From assembly GCA_039000515.1 (NCBI GenBank), contig JBCFYV010000001.1:60570234-60634233 (forward strand): DNA of 64,000 bases, read 5' to 3'. A model generated the notes under the pieces. It ran no database searches and was not told where the DNA came from. It saw only the letters and a list, made by a program, of their open reading frames with translations. Positions 34,930 through 47,406 of this stretch are shown one piece after another; the stretch's first letter is position 1; each line of letters begins with the position of its first letter. The stretch is from Timema cristinae (lineage: Eukaryota > Arthropoda > Insecta > Phasmatodea > Timematidae). The translations under genes and the position numbers were made by a program.

Positions 34930-36314
34930 TAGAGATGGGGATAAATCACTGACTGTGATTTTTTCACCGATACCATATGATCCCTGCTACTCCCAGTGAC
35001 TCGAACTCTAAAGTATCATTGATCGGAGATACTTCATACTCGCATCAGATGGCAACAGTTAATCGAGCTACGGAGCTAGTATTGCTTCTTCTAGACACTC
35101 ATGTAAATACTCGCTTCGCGGCCCTTGTTGTTATTTTATTTTTTATATTCTACCAGCTAATTGAGAATCGACCTTATTAACTGGCATGTTTTACGCGCTA
35201 TTTCTATTTAAAACACTTGATCTCGTATAACTCATTTTTCAAAAACGGTATCATATTGCTACGTAAAAATGATAAGAACAAAATCGAAAAGCTTGCTTTT
35301 GAGCAAATAACATTTCGGATTATTTTTAAAAGTAGGCTACGAAAAAATATCTTATTGTTTTCGGTGATCCTATCCCCAAAATCGCAAATAATAGATTAAA
35401 ATAAGTAACAAAATAGAAAATATATATATATAAACCATAATATTTACTACTACTAATTACTACTATTACTACTAATCATCCTATAGTTTAATATAAAGTT
35501 TATTTGCTTATTATATGTATAGTTCATCTACTATTAGATGTACGGTATTTGAATAAAATAACACTACAATAATATTATGTATGACCTGCATTCAAAACAA
35601 CATTTTCTAAACTAATTGCCATTACATTTGGTTCATTTTTAATGTCACATAAATTTTAAATGTAGTAAAACAGATCACTAAATAAATTACACAATTACAA
35701 GAGTTTCTCATTAGTACGTCAATTAAGTTTTAATATTGGTATTCAAGTTTAACATAATGTTTGTTGGACAACTAATTTTGCCCAAATTACATAACATTTC
35801 ACTATAAAATATTAAATAACATCTTTTGTTTCTCTTTTTTTTTATCTAGTTATATGAAACATCTTTAAACGCATACTTTTGTATTGACTGTACATTAGTC
35901 AGGCAACATTAAACCCAGATTAAACTGAAGATTAGGTAGCTGTATGTGATTGTCAATGTCAGTGCCGACAGGAAGAGTTTATGTTAGGCCTTTAAGTATC
36001 GAATTCCATTGGCAAGCCGCCAAACACCCGAGTAATTAGTTTTCTTTCCAACCGATACTCATGGGAATATTCGAGTAAATACTAATTACCCAATACTCAA
36101 TACTCATAAATACTCCATACTCCTATCATACTAGATACTCGATACTTGATTGTTCTCACCTACTCGGACAGCAGCTAAATACTAGCTTTGACCGTGGTTG
36201 GAAAGTGAAAAAATATTGGTCCATCAAAACACTGTGAATACAAATCACCGATCTTTTAAAATCGCAGTCACTGTATTCACTGACATCGTAAAATCACTGT
36301 TTCGCCCATCTCTA
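34930..36314. mobile_element. Non-autonomous hAT element, 1385 bp
   Basis: The ends TAGAGATGGGG and CGCCCATCTCTA are inverted repeats. The flanking octamers CCCGCTGT (34922-34929) and CCTGCTGT (36315-36322) match at seven of eight positions, as expected for a hAT target duplication. Subterminal CACTGACTGTGATTTT and AAAATCACTG words recur inverted. No transposase was found. The interior near 36040-36170 is rich in GATACTC-like words. Confidence 0.85.
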
Positions 36315-36322
36315 CCTGCTGT

Positions 36323-37815
36323 TGAGAAAAGAATGAGGTACTCTTTTTCTTTTATTCACAAGGGGTTTCGCGTCGCCTCTTTCCCCAACGCATTTGCAAT
36401 AGTTGATACTTTCAAGTTTGTTGGAGATGTCTTCAGAGACATATAGCGATAAAACTCTACACTCCATGTCTAAAGAAAGTTCCATAAGAGCCATGTTATT
36501 TAAAAATAGTTGATGATTTATCATCTAAACGCGCCAATATAATCTAAAATATCAAATCTGTATCTCTGTAAGAAATTACCAAAATTATCTTGAAGTGTTT
36601 AGTTCCAAAATAAGTATATTTGTATGTTAAAGGCTCTGCCTACCCATAAATGCACGGTTCTAAACAAAAAAAATATTAAAAAATATATATTTAATAATTC
36701 AACATTGTTGTTTTTTATTTATTTTAGTAACATATCTGGGCATCTTTCATATTTCTTATGGAATTTTCAAACCATGTTAAAAATAGTTATTGAAATATTT
36801 TCATTAAAATGTTTCCATTACAATGCATTTTAAATAGGAAAACAAAAATTATTAATGGATTTATTTGTTTTCATTGTACAATTCAGCTAGAGTGTTTGTT
36901 TATAACATATTATTTAATGAATAATTTCTTTTTCTTTTTATACATATTTTTTAATTTGGGTTAGCTTCAATAATCACGACGATCTTGAGCTCTAACGACT
37001 CCCAAGTTGACACTCTAGTCAAAATACATGTTTTTAAATTCAACTTTTCCTTTGCAACTAGTTGTCTTAGCTGATAATAGGTGCCGTTAGTATGAGCATT
37101 ACCCATTTACAAGCTGCATCGTTTTGCAAGCGTTGGCTAACCTGCTGTATCGGAATGCAGGCGGCAGTGGAGGGTTAAACTAATCTCTGTGACCTTCTTG
37201 AGTCAAAGAAACATTAATACCATGTACGTTAGGATAAGAAGGGCCAATGTCCAATCATGAAAATTTGCGTAATTAAATATAAATATCTTAATATATTCAG
37301 TAACTAAAATACTCACAAAGTCTTCCTGCTGTGTTAATAAATATAGTTGGCCCCTACTTACTTCAATGAGAGTATTACTCTAGTGATACATTATTTTCAA
37401 AGAAAAAACCCATGCTTCTCCATACACAAAGTTTTATGACATTAGCCCTGAGGCAGTAAAACATGTAAAATTCTTCACTCTTATCTTATATTCTTTCTTG
37501 AGTTTTCTCATTCTTGAGCACTACACGTTGTAATAATAAGTGTTAATATTCATAGTATATGAAAACTACTGTACATTGAATTTTTAATCCACTATTATAA
37601 TAAATAACAATAAACATTCCTGCTCGTATTAAACATAGTTATTTTAAATAAAATTTTGTCTAAATGTAATTTAGAGACGTTCTCAGTATAATTTTATATA
37701 CTGGTTTTTATTTTACGGTCTAGGATTTGACTCTCATTGGACTTTGGAATAAGTTACTTTTCAAAAAGTTAATGAACGAAGTTTTTGGTAGTCAAGGTGT
37801 GAAAATGTTAATTTT
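36323..37815. other. No recognised gene or element
   Basis: AT-rich, with a slightly GC-richer island at 37080-37190. Short open frames are without family signatures. Confidence 0.45.
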
Positions 37816-37823
37816 ATTTTATT

Positions 37824-37964
37824 GTGAATGTGGGGAATGCCAGGCCTCCACCGTGGTTCGGATTCCACGTTAAACTGTAGGTCCTTCATTTCATCTCACA
37901 ATCACCCTACCATTACACATTAGCGTAAGTGCGTATAACCCGAATGGGTAGTAAGACGCGGTGC

Positions 37965-38014
<50 letters not shown>

Positions 38015-38028
38015 TTAATAAAAATAAT
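37824..38028 (+). mobile_element. SINE family A, 5'-truncated, with long AAT tail
   Basis: Body and tail of family A followed by (AAT)n. The target duplication ATTTTATT lies at 37816-37823 and 38029-38036. The tRNA-like head is missing. Confidence 0.9.
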
Positions 38029-38272
38029 ATTTTATTAGCTTGTTAAATGTGATTACTTTTAATTTGAACCTGTTGCATTCTCGCAGTTTGTGCGCTCGTT
38101 TCGGAAGAAATGTATCGAGTCTCGAACAATAAGTACCCACGGTGATTATTTTTTATATAATTAACAATATGTGACCTTTTTGCTTTCGAACAAAATCCAA
38201 TTGATTGTATAAATTTTGAGGTGGAGAAGTATTTACAAAATATTATTTTATATCCTTGTGAATAACAAGTTT

Positions 38273-38337
38273 ATGAAGAAAGGGCGCACAAAGAAACTCA
38301 AAGATATAATTGATTATTTAACTGCTTGTCCTAAAGG
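38273..38337 (+). CDS. Weak candidate first coding exon
   Basis: ATG 38273 opens a Lys-rich frame MKKGRTKKLKDIIDYLTACP that runs to AAAGG followed by a consensus donor GTAAGT. Upstream 38060-38110 is locally GC-richer (TTCTCGCAGTTTGTGCGCTC). No acceptor, promoter or partner exon was confirmed, and the product is unrecognised. Confidence 0.25.
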
Positions 38338-38847
38338 GTAAGTTTTTTTAATGGTATGCATATTACTGGCGCTTAGGCTATCTGTATCTACTAATTTAAG
38401 TACAATGGATGAGTAGCGATACTATTTTATTTACTGTAGGAATAATATCAAAATTAAGATACAAATAAATATTTCTATATAACAATGCAGCGATAATTCT
38501 GATATTTCAAGTACTTTTTTTAAAAAAAAAGCTCTTAGCTGAAAGTAAATGCTACTAACACTCTGTAACGCACTTATTGTATGTTCAAAATCTCTTGTGC
38601 CTTAGCCCAGTTCGTATCACGCTAGCACTAAGTAATTTCAACCTAACAGGGAATCGAACTAGTCAAGTTACTAGAGTTGATTAATTTACGCACTCAGTGA
38701 TCAGTCATATATAGCACTTTAGCAATATTGACCATGACATGAAGCCGATGATAAGTAAAATATATTTAAAACCATTAAAGTTAATGAACTTTTGTGTTCC
38801 CTATGCCATAAAGTAAGTAAGTAAGTAATTAAGTATTTGATACCCAA

Positions 38848-38935
38848 CCGCCTTTGTTGTATAGTGGTCAGATTTACTGGCTTCAGATCCTGAAGTCCCA
38901 GGTTCGATCCCCAGTGCCCCTAATTCTGTCTGTGA
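38848..38935 (+). mobile_element. tRNA-derived SINE head, third family
   Basis: A-box-like TATAGTGGTCAG and B-box GGTTCGATCCC are spaced as in a tRNA (CTTCAGATCCTGAAG forms an anticodon-arm-like hairpin). The downstream body (to about 39070) does not match families A or B. It could also be a tRNA pseudogene. Confidence 0.6.
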
Positions 38936-39282
38936 AGCAGTGAGTCTGAAACGGAACCAAAATCAACCTCGTGAGGACAAATGAGGAGATAATTGAATAA
39001 ATAAGTAGCGCTTCAGTCTAGAAAACTGAGATAGAAGTCTGGAGGGCTCGTTGCGCTAACCACATGGCACCCTCAGCTTGAAAATGTTGACACTATCTTT
39101 GCCATCATACGGCAGCCTCTCGATTGGTATAGCCTGCTTGCAGGCTGACACCATGGAGATATTACTAAAGTTAAAATCTACCAATAGGATGAAAAATTAT
39201 TCCCAAAAACATTTTTTTCTGGAAAATTGTGTAAATCCTATATATATTTGAAAACTGTAAACACCGTATTAAATAACAGATA

Positions 39283-39536
39283 CCCACTTCAGTGGATGAG
39301 TGGTCTAAGGTGTCACTACAGTGTTAAATTGGCCTGCTGGTAGCGGAGCACTTGGGGTGCAAATCCTGATCGGTTCTATTGAGGGTATTTTTTCCTAAAT
39401 TGTTTCCCCATCTTCCAAAATAAAAATGCTGGTAGATAACCTCTCAAATGCTTCTTTCTTCATTACTACCCAATTAGATTATCATATATGCGTATAACAT
39501 GAACAGGTAGTATGACGTGGTGATATCAGTAATAAA
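39283..39536 (+). mobile_element. SINE family B, degraded but flanked by target duplication
   Basis: Head TGGATGAGTGGTCTAAGG and GGTGCAAATCCTG, body TTTTTTCCTAAATTGTTTCC, tail ACATGAACAGGTAGTATGAC. The 11-bp target duplication AATAACAGATA lies at 39272-39282 and 39537-39547. Confidence 0.88.
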
Positions 39537-39547
39537 AATAACAGATA

Positions 39548-39885
39548 TATTTATAGTCAAAATTGTTATAGTCTTCGAAATGAAACTGCTTTTAAAATAT
39601 TTTATTGCCTCCTTAGCCTTTGAATTTTAAAAATTAACCAAAGCACAGTGGCCAAATTTAGCACATTAAATTTTAGTTATTTTTTATTTTACCTGCTTAC
39701 TAATAAACTCAAATAAATGGTACGACAAAATCGTAAGCTACATACTCTCTCGTATAGGTTATTATAGTTAGTGACAAAATTTTCAAGAACAAGTTATCTC
39801 TAATTTTATCTTAAATAAATTTTTCTCTGATAAATAAGTATACATTATTATTTATCACTACCCTCACCAGATATTTATTTGAAAA
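39548..39885. other. AT-rich spacer
   Basis: No coding or repeat signature was seen between the SINE and the satellite array. Confidence 0.5.
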
Positions 39886-40880
39886 AAAATTCAAAAGTGG
39901 TACAACAGCATTAACCTGGAGTCACGTGACACTTTGATATGCTAATTACTCAAAATGGGTACGGGTACAAAACTTTCTCTTTGTGGTACAAAACGGTACA
40001 GAACTAGTACAAAACTTTGGCATGAAAAAATTCAAAAGTGGTTCAACAGCATTAAACTGGGTCACTACTTTGATATGCTAATTAACCAAAATGGGTACGG
40101 GTACAAAACTTTTTATTTGTGGTACAAAACTAGTACAAAACTTTGCCATCAAAAAAGTTCATAATTCAAAAGTGGTACAACAGCATTAACCTGGAGTCAC
40201 CACTTTTATATACTAATTTCTCAAAATGGGTACGGGTACAAAACTTATTTGTGGTACAAAACGGTACAAAACTAGTACAAAACTTTGGCATCAAAAAAAG
40301 TTCAAAATCAAAAGGGGTACAGCCGCATTTACCTGGAGTACGTGGAGTACTCACTTTGATATGCTAATTACTCAAAACGGGTACGGGTACAAAACTTTTT
40401 ATTTGTGGTACAAAACGGTACAAAACTTTGGCATCAAAAAAAGTTCAATATTCAAAAGTGGTACAACAGCATTAACCTGGAGTCACCACGTGGATATGCT
40501 AATTACTCAAAACGGGTACGGGTACAAAACTTTTTCTTTCTGGTACAAAACGGTACAAAACTAGTACAAAACTTTGTCATCAAAAAAAGTTCAAAATCAA
40601 AAGGGGTACAGCCGCATTTACCTGGAGTACGTGGAGTACTCACTTTGATATGCTAATTACTGAAAATGGGTACGGGTACAAAACTTTGGCATCAAAAAAA
40701 GTTCAAAATTCAAAAGTGGTACAACTGCATTAACCTGGAGTCACCACTTTGATATGCTAATTACTCAAAATGGGTAAGGGTACAAAACTTTTTATTTGTG
40801 GTACAAAACGGTACAAAACTAGTACAAAACTTTGGCATCAAAAAGGTTCTAAATTCAAAAGTGGTACTACAGGTTAATGG
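39886..40880. repeat. Satellite array, ~143-bp unit, seven copies
   Basis: The marker GTGGTACAACAGCATTAACC recurs near 39897, 40038, 40171, 40315, 40459, 40604, 40715 and (partial) 40860, a spacing of mostly 133-145 bp. Each unit is built from sub-repeats of GGTACAAAAC. Two units (40315, 40604) carry the variant GGGGTACAGCCGCATTTACC plus a GGAGTACGTGGAGTACTCAC insertion, giving a two-unit higher-order pattern. Open frames here reflect the repeat, not a gene. Confidence 0.92.
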
Positions 40881-41774
40881 ACGTCTAGCTGACTGGAATG
40901 GATAAGCTAATTTTTCTGCTCGAGAGTGTGATTGTATCCTGACGTTATATCTCCCCACGTTTGGTCCAACTTGGTCGCCTACACACTTTACGGTCCGGCA
41001 CTACACTTCTTATCTCTCTTAGTTCTTGGAAAAAGTTTGATTGCTGCCTTTACTGATTACCGATTGTGGTCGCCAGTCTCCCAATTGTTTAAACAAACCA
41101 GTAATTCTGCCAACCTGATGGCTGGAATTCACCAGTTTGTATAACTTTAGCAACGCCATCTATTTTGATAGCTGAAAGCTCAACACACCGCCAGAGAGGG
41201 TAGGCAGGGCCTTAAGTAAAACGGTTCGTTTAAAAAAGTATTTGATCAACAACATGTGTGGGTCTACAGAACCCTTTTCTACACTCTCTAGAAACTGTTG
41301 TACAAATGATCAAAAACTAATAGATAAAGCCTTTAAATACTTTTGTGTGTAACAAAGGAAAACTTATGCCAACTCCTTAGTGCTTAGGTAGCTGAAAACT
41401 AAGTTATATTTTCATGTAACTTACTTAATTAATTAGTTTTATTTCATTTTATATATTTTTTCTGTTGTCAACATCCCTTTCTCAACTAATACAAGACCTA
41501 CAGCGATGAATAAGGTATCAGTGGATAGGATTATTTACCAACTTCTCAGTTTACGTTCAAATACATTGTTTAAAATTTTAGTTAAAAAAAACCTATATTC
41601 TATTTATGTTGTCAACATAACTTTTTCTCAACTAATAAAAAGCCTACAGCAATGAAATTCAAGTTGATTGCATTCTGACATCAAATATTGTATACCAAGA
41701 GGTATTGTAAATTGTAAAACGTTCACATTAATAAACTCTCTTTGCTATATAAACTTCACTGATTGTGAGTATTT
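40881..41774. other. Unassigned sequence with a diverged internal duplication
   Basis: 40900-41200 is less AT-rich and unassigned. Words GTTGTCAACAT, TCTCAACTAATA and CCTACAGC(G/A)ATGAA occur at about 41463-41510 and again at 41608-41660, an old tandem duplication of about 145 bp. Confidence 0.55.
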
Positions 41775-41785
41775 AATTTAAACAA

Positions 41786-41840
41786 TGCGTATAGCCCGAA
41801 CGGGTAGTAAGACGCGGTGCTAATAATAATAATAATAATA

Positions 41841-41880
<40 letters not shown>

Positions 41881-41895
41881 TAATATAATAATAAT
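41786..41895 (+). mobile_element. SINE tail-only insertion
   Basis: Only about 35 bases of the SINE tail (ending ACGGGTAGTAAGACGCGGTG) plus (TAA)n are present, yet they are flanked by an exact 11-bp target duplication AATTTAAACAA (41775-41785 and 41896-41906). This is an extreme 5' truncation of a real retrotransposition event. Confidence 0.93.
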
Positions 41896-42219
41896 AATTT
41901 AAACAACCCAACAAAAGACTAAAACAAAATACTTTTGGGAGAGGAGGGGGGTAAGATTGAATGTGCGGAAGTTTCCCACGGGTTTACTGGTTTACTCTAA
42001 TTTGTACTAATGTAATCAAAATAAGTATTTGTAGTATAAAAATTATAAACATATGATAAAATGGAACTATGATTATAGAATTAGGTTCATTAAACAAATT
42101 TGCACCAATGTATCCAAATAAAGCATGAAAATAACGATGATGATAGTAATAATAATAATAACCTCAGGGGAGTCCCCCTCTGACGTGTTCATGACCGTTT
42201 AATGTGCCTAAAGTTGTTC

Positions 42220-42445
42220 TTTAATTTGGATAGTGGTAACACAGCATCAGTCAACCAGAGTAAATTAAGAGATTGGTTAATGTATTTTGATTGGATAGTA
42301 GCCACACAGCAGCATTCCACCAAAGGCAAGAGAATGGTTAATGTATTTTGATTGGATAGTAGTAACACAGCACAGCCCACCTGAGGCCAGAGAATGGTCA
42401 ATGTATTTTGATTGGATAGTAGTAACACAGCACAGCCCACCTGAG
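42220..42445. repeat. 60-bp minisatellite, ~3.5 copies
   Basis: GGATAGTAGTAACACAGCAC and TGGTCAATGTATTTTGATT repeat with a 60-bp period at about 42294, 42354 and 42414, plus a diverged first copy. The array ends 20 bp before the presumed transcription start of the exon at 42901. Confidence 0.88.
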
Positions 42446-42900
42446 TTCGAACAACCGACAGTCAGTTGTTCCAGAGTTGTGAAAGTGAGATCACAGCAAG
42501 ATCATGTTTTTGTACAACGCGTGCTAATCTCGTTTGCTTACAATTCTTAAAACGAGTGAAAGGTTCTGAAAGTGTCTTCCAAAAGTTGGAAACGCTTGCG
42601 GTGATGTAAATGCGTGTGTAGGAATCAAACCCAACGTATGAATGTACCAGAGTGATAACAAACTCTCTATAAAGTGACATCTGAGTTGTTTGTAACTATG
42701 ATTAACCTCACGTAGATTTTGAAACATTTAGCCGTGCAACAAAATGTTCATATAAAACTTATTCGTTTTTAAAAAAGTGGACTGAAGTATTTTTTTAAAT
42801 TGTTGTTGATTTGTGTTGTGTCTTAGTTTTTAAAGTTGATAATTTTTGGATATAGATGGACTTAGTCTTATTAACTTCTTAGTATAATAAACTGTGAACA
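42446..42900 (+). promoter_or_regulatory. Candidate promoter and 5' UTR
   Basis: An arthropod-type initiator TCAGTT occurs at 42462-42467 within GACAGTCAGTTGTTCC. The region to about 42720 is GC-richer than its surroundings, and no repeat was recognised. If the exon at 42901 is real this would be its leader of about 437 bases. No TATA box was identified. Confidence 0.3.
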
Positions 42901-42984
42901 ATGGCAACTCCGAGAACCGACACATGGATGAAACTATCATTCTTGAGGATTATTTACTTTGTTCTCGTGATAGGCGTATTTCAG
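42901..42984 (+). CDS. Candidate first coding exon encoding a signal peptide
   Basis: ATG 42901 in context GAACAATGG opens 28 codons ending CAG before a perfect consensus donor GTGAGT. The peptide has a short polar N-terminus (MATPRTDTWMK) and a hydrophobic core (LSFLRIIYFVLVIGVF), the layout of a secretory signal peptide or signal anchor. The phase is 0. The rest of the gene would lie downstream on the plus strand, beyond long introns; no following exon was recognised. The product is unknown. Chance cannot be excluded, but start context, signal-like core and donor occur together. Confidence 0.5.
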
Positions 42985-44204
42985 GTGAGTCAACTTATTT
43001 AATTACGAAATATCTTGAATCAAACATGGTTCATACTGTCTCAAAGACTGGTTTTTATCTTCAGGCCTGAGCCACAAAGAGGATAATACTGGTTTGGAGA
43101 AAAGTAAAATATCTGATTCTGGAAAAACTTGTTCGGGATTCACTAATTAAAAATTAATATCTTCGGAACTACTTGACCAATTTACGTGGTGGTTTGGTAA
43201 CACTACAAGCTTTATTTTACATAGGCCTATTAAATAAAGTTATATCAATAATTATTTGTATTCTTTTTATATATATCTTAGATAAAATCCTAGACAATTT
43301 TTTATATATTTTTCAGTGTAGATAAATGTAATATATAATCACTGAAATGTGAGCACACGCGGCAGAGTTTTTCAATTACCAAAAATGGGAAATACTTTTC
43401 AATCTTGGCTGTAAATTTAATACTGTATATAATTCTTCTACAAGCTATAACCAGTATTATATTAGGTAATAAAATAAGGCTTTCTGACTATTACAAAATA
43501 ATGTTACTTTATAATAAAGCATAGTTTTTTATTTCTTGGTCCTAAACTATTTCTAATAATATTCTTATAATATTATAAAATCGTTCTTTGGAAGAATATA
43601 GAAATACTATTGAGAGCTTTACAACTAACATGTGTATAATTATCTGGTTGCACATGTTGATAAAGTTCAATTGATTACTTGTTCATACTTTAATCAAGCT
43701 GGTTTTCCAGTAATATTTTATCTAATGAAAGTACTTTGTAGTAAATAATGTTTGATCTAATTTATTCGCACCTTGTTGTTTACCATTCCCAACAAACAAC
43801 CCTCTTACAAATACATCATTTCAATAAACAAATATTTAAATAATCTATGATCATCACCTGATACTAATAAATTATCACTTTCAAACACTAGAAGTTTGTT
43901 TTTTAAAATTATATTGTACTGTATTAGTATATTATTAAGTTCCAGCTCATGTTTGTAATATATCGTATCCATAAAGTTGTTCACGACTAATATCGACACA
44001 AACTGCAGGGGCTCCGGAAGATGTTTGAAAGAGGGAAGGGGAATTAAGGTCCAGACCGGGTAACATTTTAGACCCTGGATGACTTTTGAAGCTTCTGTAA
44101 AGGAGGTTTATTTTTCACAGGTAGTACTTTTCTTTATGTTTATTGTGATCAGAAAAATAAAAATGTTTTAACGTATTGGACCCACGCCAAAAAGATAATC
44201 GGAA
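42985..44204. other. Presumed intron, AT-rich
   Basis: No element ends or coding frames were recognised. An open frame on the minus strand at 43805-43999 has no signature. Confidence 0.4.
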
Positions 44205-45445
44205 GCCCTCTTCAGAAATTTTCCGAATCTTGAAAGCCCTTAAAATCTAGAGTGGTCCACACTTGGAAAAAATTTGAAAATTTTACTCTTCTAGAAGTTA
44301 TTTGGAGTGGCTCTAGCTCAGATGATTTTTTTTTTAATTTTTAATTTTCTAAAAGCTATTTAAAGTGTTGCTCACCTGGAAATACTATGAAAATTAATTG
44401 CCTCTAAATGCTATTTAAAGTAATCTTCCTCTGGATTTTTTTTTAATGACGCCTCAAGAAGATATTTTTAGTTTCTTTTAAATCGTGGTTAGAGATTAGT
44501 GCACACAACCAAAAAAATATGTCTTACATTTATGTAGATGCTACAGGTCTTACTGAATGTCAGGGTTATCCACAACTTACAATAAGGATACTGTAACTTG
44601 TAAGTGGAGGGTGTAAAACATCTGAGAGGAAAATCTTTACATATTAAAATGTCTTCCTACAATATTTAATCGAGGAAAAATCTCCCAAATATAGAGAGAT
44701 TGTTCGTTTAAAAGTTTTAAGCATAACACCCTTTCATGATAGTTCACATCGCTAGTCAGTTATTAATGAGACTCAAAACAATCCATTACAATAATTTTGT
44801 TATCACATTTTGAATATATTCTGAGCCTCTCAACAGATACCTTACATACTATGATGCAACTTAAACCTAATGATTAGACATTGGCCCTACATTCTGGTGT
44901 CCTTCCATTTTGAAATATATCATCAAGGGTAGCTGATTTCTTCTAATAAAATTTATTTATTTCACACACTTTCAAACAACGCTGATAAGGCTTACACTTT
45001 AAAATTCTTTCACTTCCCAAGGATTTCCAGACCAAAGAATATTTACTTTTCCATTATTTTATAATCAAATCTATACATACATAATCTCATAATTTTAATT
45101 GCCTTCTATTAAATTCTTGACACAAGGAATCAAGAAATCACATTGATGGAAAATTATACTGATTTTTTAAAATTTGGATAATCCTAAAGGCTACTTGTAT
45201 TTGGAGTAGACCTCCTCCATCAAATCTTTAGAAATTCTATATCTCTAAAAGCTATTTTAAATAGCGCTAGACCAATTGTTTTCATAAATTAGATTCTCTA
45301 GAAATTAGTTAGTGGTCCTACTCCAGAAATGTGGATGCCCAAAAAACGTGGTTTAGAGGGCTTCTCGCCTTTTTTTTTTTAATATCAAAGTTATATGCCT
45401 CTAGAAGCTATTTAAACTGGTCTTCCCCAGACTATGGAATATAAC
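44205..45445. repeat. Two blocks of a degenerate ~60-70-bp repeat
   Basis: In 44205-44480 and 45165-45445 the phrase CT(C/A)TA(G/A)AAGCTATTTAAA followed by GTG..CT(C/T)CCC recurs with heavy divergence (for example at 44290, 44350, 44403, 45248 and 45402). Between the blocks (44480-45165) there is unassigned AT-rich sequence. Confidence 0.6.
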
Positions 45446-46205
45446 TTAATGGACCTTTAAGCTAGGGTTGATTAAATACTTTGTACTTTTCTTACAAACC
45501 ATGCACACTCATTTATATGATCACAATGTTTAACGTAGGTTTTAAAATAATAAAATATTTTATTCAAACCAAACCAAGAAAGCGTATTAATTTTATTGAT
45601 GTCCGGCTTTTTAATTATATACGTTTGCTAAAAATACAGCAAAAATAAAATTTGAACTGAAAATTAAACTTACAATTCAACTGTAAATTGTTTTCAATTT
45701 GGTCTTATCTGTTGAAAAAGGGTCTTTGTCACTACTATTCTGATATTGTTTATATTTAAGGCAATTACAATTAGGTCTAATGATAGTTATTATGTTTTTG
45801 TGAAAGAGTTTTTCCCTCGTGTGAGAAAAATAAACTTCAAAATTAGGGCATTTCAGTTTTCTATTAAATTAATTATAAATTTATGTCTTTATAACTTGAA
45901 ATTACCAGACTGATGGTAACAGATGTATCTTCTGTACATGGGTTTTGAATTTACTTGAGAAATATTGGGTGGGGGGGGGGTTAAGATGGGTTAAGATAGT
46001 CCAAGCTCCTAAAGATAAAAACAAAGTGAACTCAAGCCACTGGATTACTGTCACGCCATTTTCATGAGAAGAAGCACTGTATCAGCACGGAAACTAACAC
46101 ACTTTCTCTTTCTGAGGACTGACGTCACTTCCTTTCGGAAGACACATACTAGTCATAGATTGATCAGTGCAAATAATGCGTCACCTACCTGCATTGGAAT
46201 TATTT
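45446..46205. other. No recognised gene
   Basis: AT-rich, with a G-run near 45969-45980. 46040-46160 is GC-richer and holds a TGACGTCA site (46122) but no exon was supported. Confidence 0.4.
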
Positions 46206-46216
46206 ACATCTATTAG

Positions 46217-46472
46217 GTGACCTGGTGGTCTAGAGGTAAGGTGTCAGACTTCTGTGTTGGCGGCCGGGGTTCAATCCTCGGTCCCGGCACATGATTTCCA
46301 AACCCTTCCTTCACCTCTGACAAGACATCTTGTGAATGTGGGGAATGCCAGGCCGCCACCGTGGTTCGGATCCCACGTTAAACTGTAGGTCCTCCATTTC
46401 ATCTCACAATCACCCTACCATTACACATTAGCGTAAGTGCGTATAACCCGAACGGGTAGTAAGACGCGGTGC

Positions 46473-46515
<43 letters not shown>
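46217..46515 (+). mobile_element. SINE family A, full-length reference copy
   Basis: Starts GTGACCTGGTGGTCTAGAGG with pol III A-box TGGTCTAGAGG and B-box GGTTCAATCCT. The body includes GACAAGACATCTTGTGAATG and CACCGTGGTTCGGATCCC, then the shared tail and (AAT)n. The exact 11-bp target duplication ACATCTATTAG lies at 46206-46216 and 46516-46526. Length is 299 bp. Confidence 0.97.
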
Positions 46516-46517
<2 letters not shown>

Positions 46518-46526
46518 ATCTATTAG

Positions 46527-47344
46527 TTTCATAATTTGAAGTTCAACTAATAAGTAGAAACAATTCCTTAACACATAAAATATCACCACATCTTCTTGTC
46601 GAGAATAATCAGATCATAGCATTCCAACAAAATGTTTCTCCTTCGTATTTAAATAAATGACGTAAAATGTAGTCATTTGTGGTTTTAATATTGGACTCAA
46701 CATACATGAAAGAGTCAAGAACAAAAACAACTAAAACTGGAATTGAGTGATCTCTTGGATTTGATTATTATTATGTTAGCTTAAGGTGGTATATAGTAGG
46801 GGACGCGAGATAAGACCAGTGTTGTGGCTAAAATAAAATAAAGTATTGCTTCAGTACAAACAAAGAGTTTAATTTTCTTCACAAGTTGATATCAACATTT
46901 GTTGAATACATGAGCGTAGCGGAATTAAATGATAAACTTTTTAAATGAACGGAAAAAGTTGTCATTAAAATCCCAGGACAATCTTGACAAATATTCAAGA
47001 CATTTTAAAGTCACCACGTGAAGAAAATTAAATTCTATGTTTGTACCGGAGCAATATTTTATTTATTTTGGCCAAATAAAGTGTTGCAAAAAAAGCTGTA
47101 AGAATACTGGCTTTTCTCTCCCCTTCTGTCCCACCTTAATTCATTTATTTGCAAAGACGGTGGAGCCTTATTTGTGAAGAATGGGGGGCACAGTTAGGAA
47201 AATCTAGAATTTTAGGAGGCATGGAATACCAAGACATAGCCCAGCAAAGTTTGAATATGGTGTCACACAAGAAGCAATTTGGAGTGTTTCTCATGACTGG
47301 TTGAAATAACAGTATTATATTTATTTAACATGCACTTTCTGAAC
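46527..47344. other. No recognised gene
   Basis: AT-rich with mixed composition near 47090-47260. No open frame or splice-bounded exon was convincing. Confidence 0.4.
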
Positions 47345-47357
47345 TGACTGATTATAT

Positions 47358-47406
47358 AATAATAATATTTAGCACCGCGTCTTACTACCCGTACGGGTTA
47401 TACGCT
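47358..47406 (-). mobile_element. SINE tail-only insertion, minus strand
   Basis: 49 bases comprise (AAT)n plus the reversed tail GCACCGCGTCTTACTACCCG. The flanks TGACTGATTATAT (47345-47357) and TGACTGGTTATAT (47407-47419) match at 12 of 13 positions, marking an extremely truncated insertion. Confidence 0.9.

Noticed and set aside
40932..41144. 70-codon frame after the satellite
   Set aside because: No signature; composition fits non-coding sequence.
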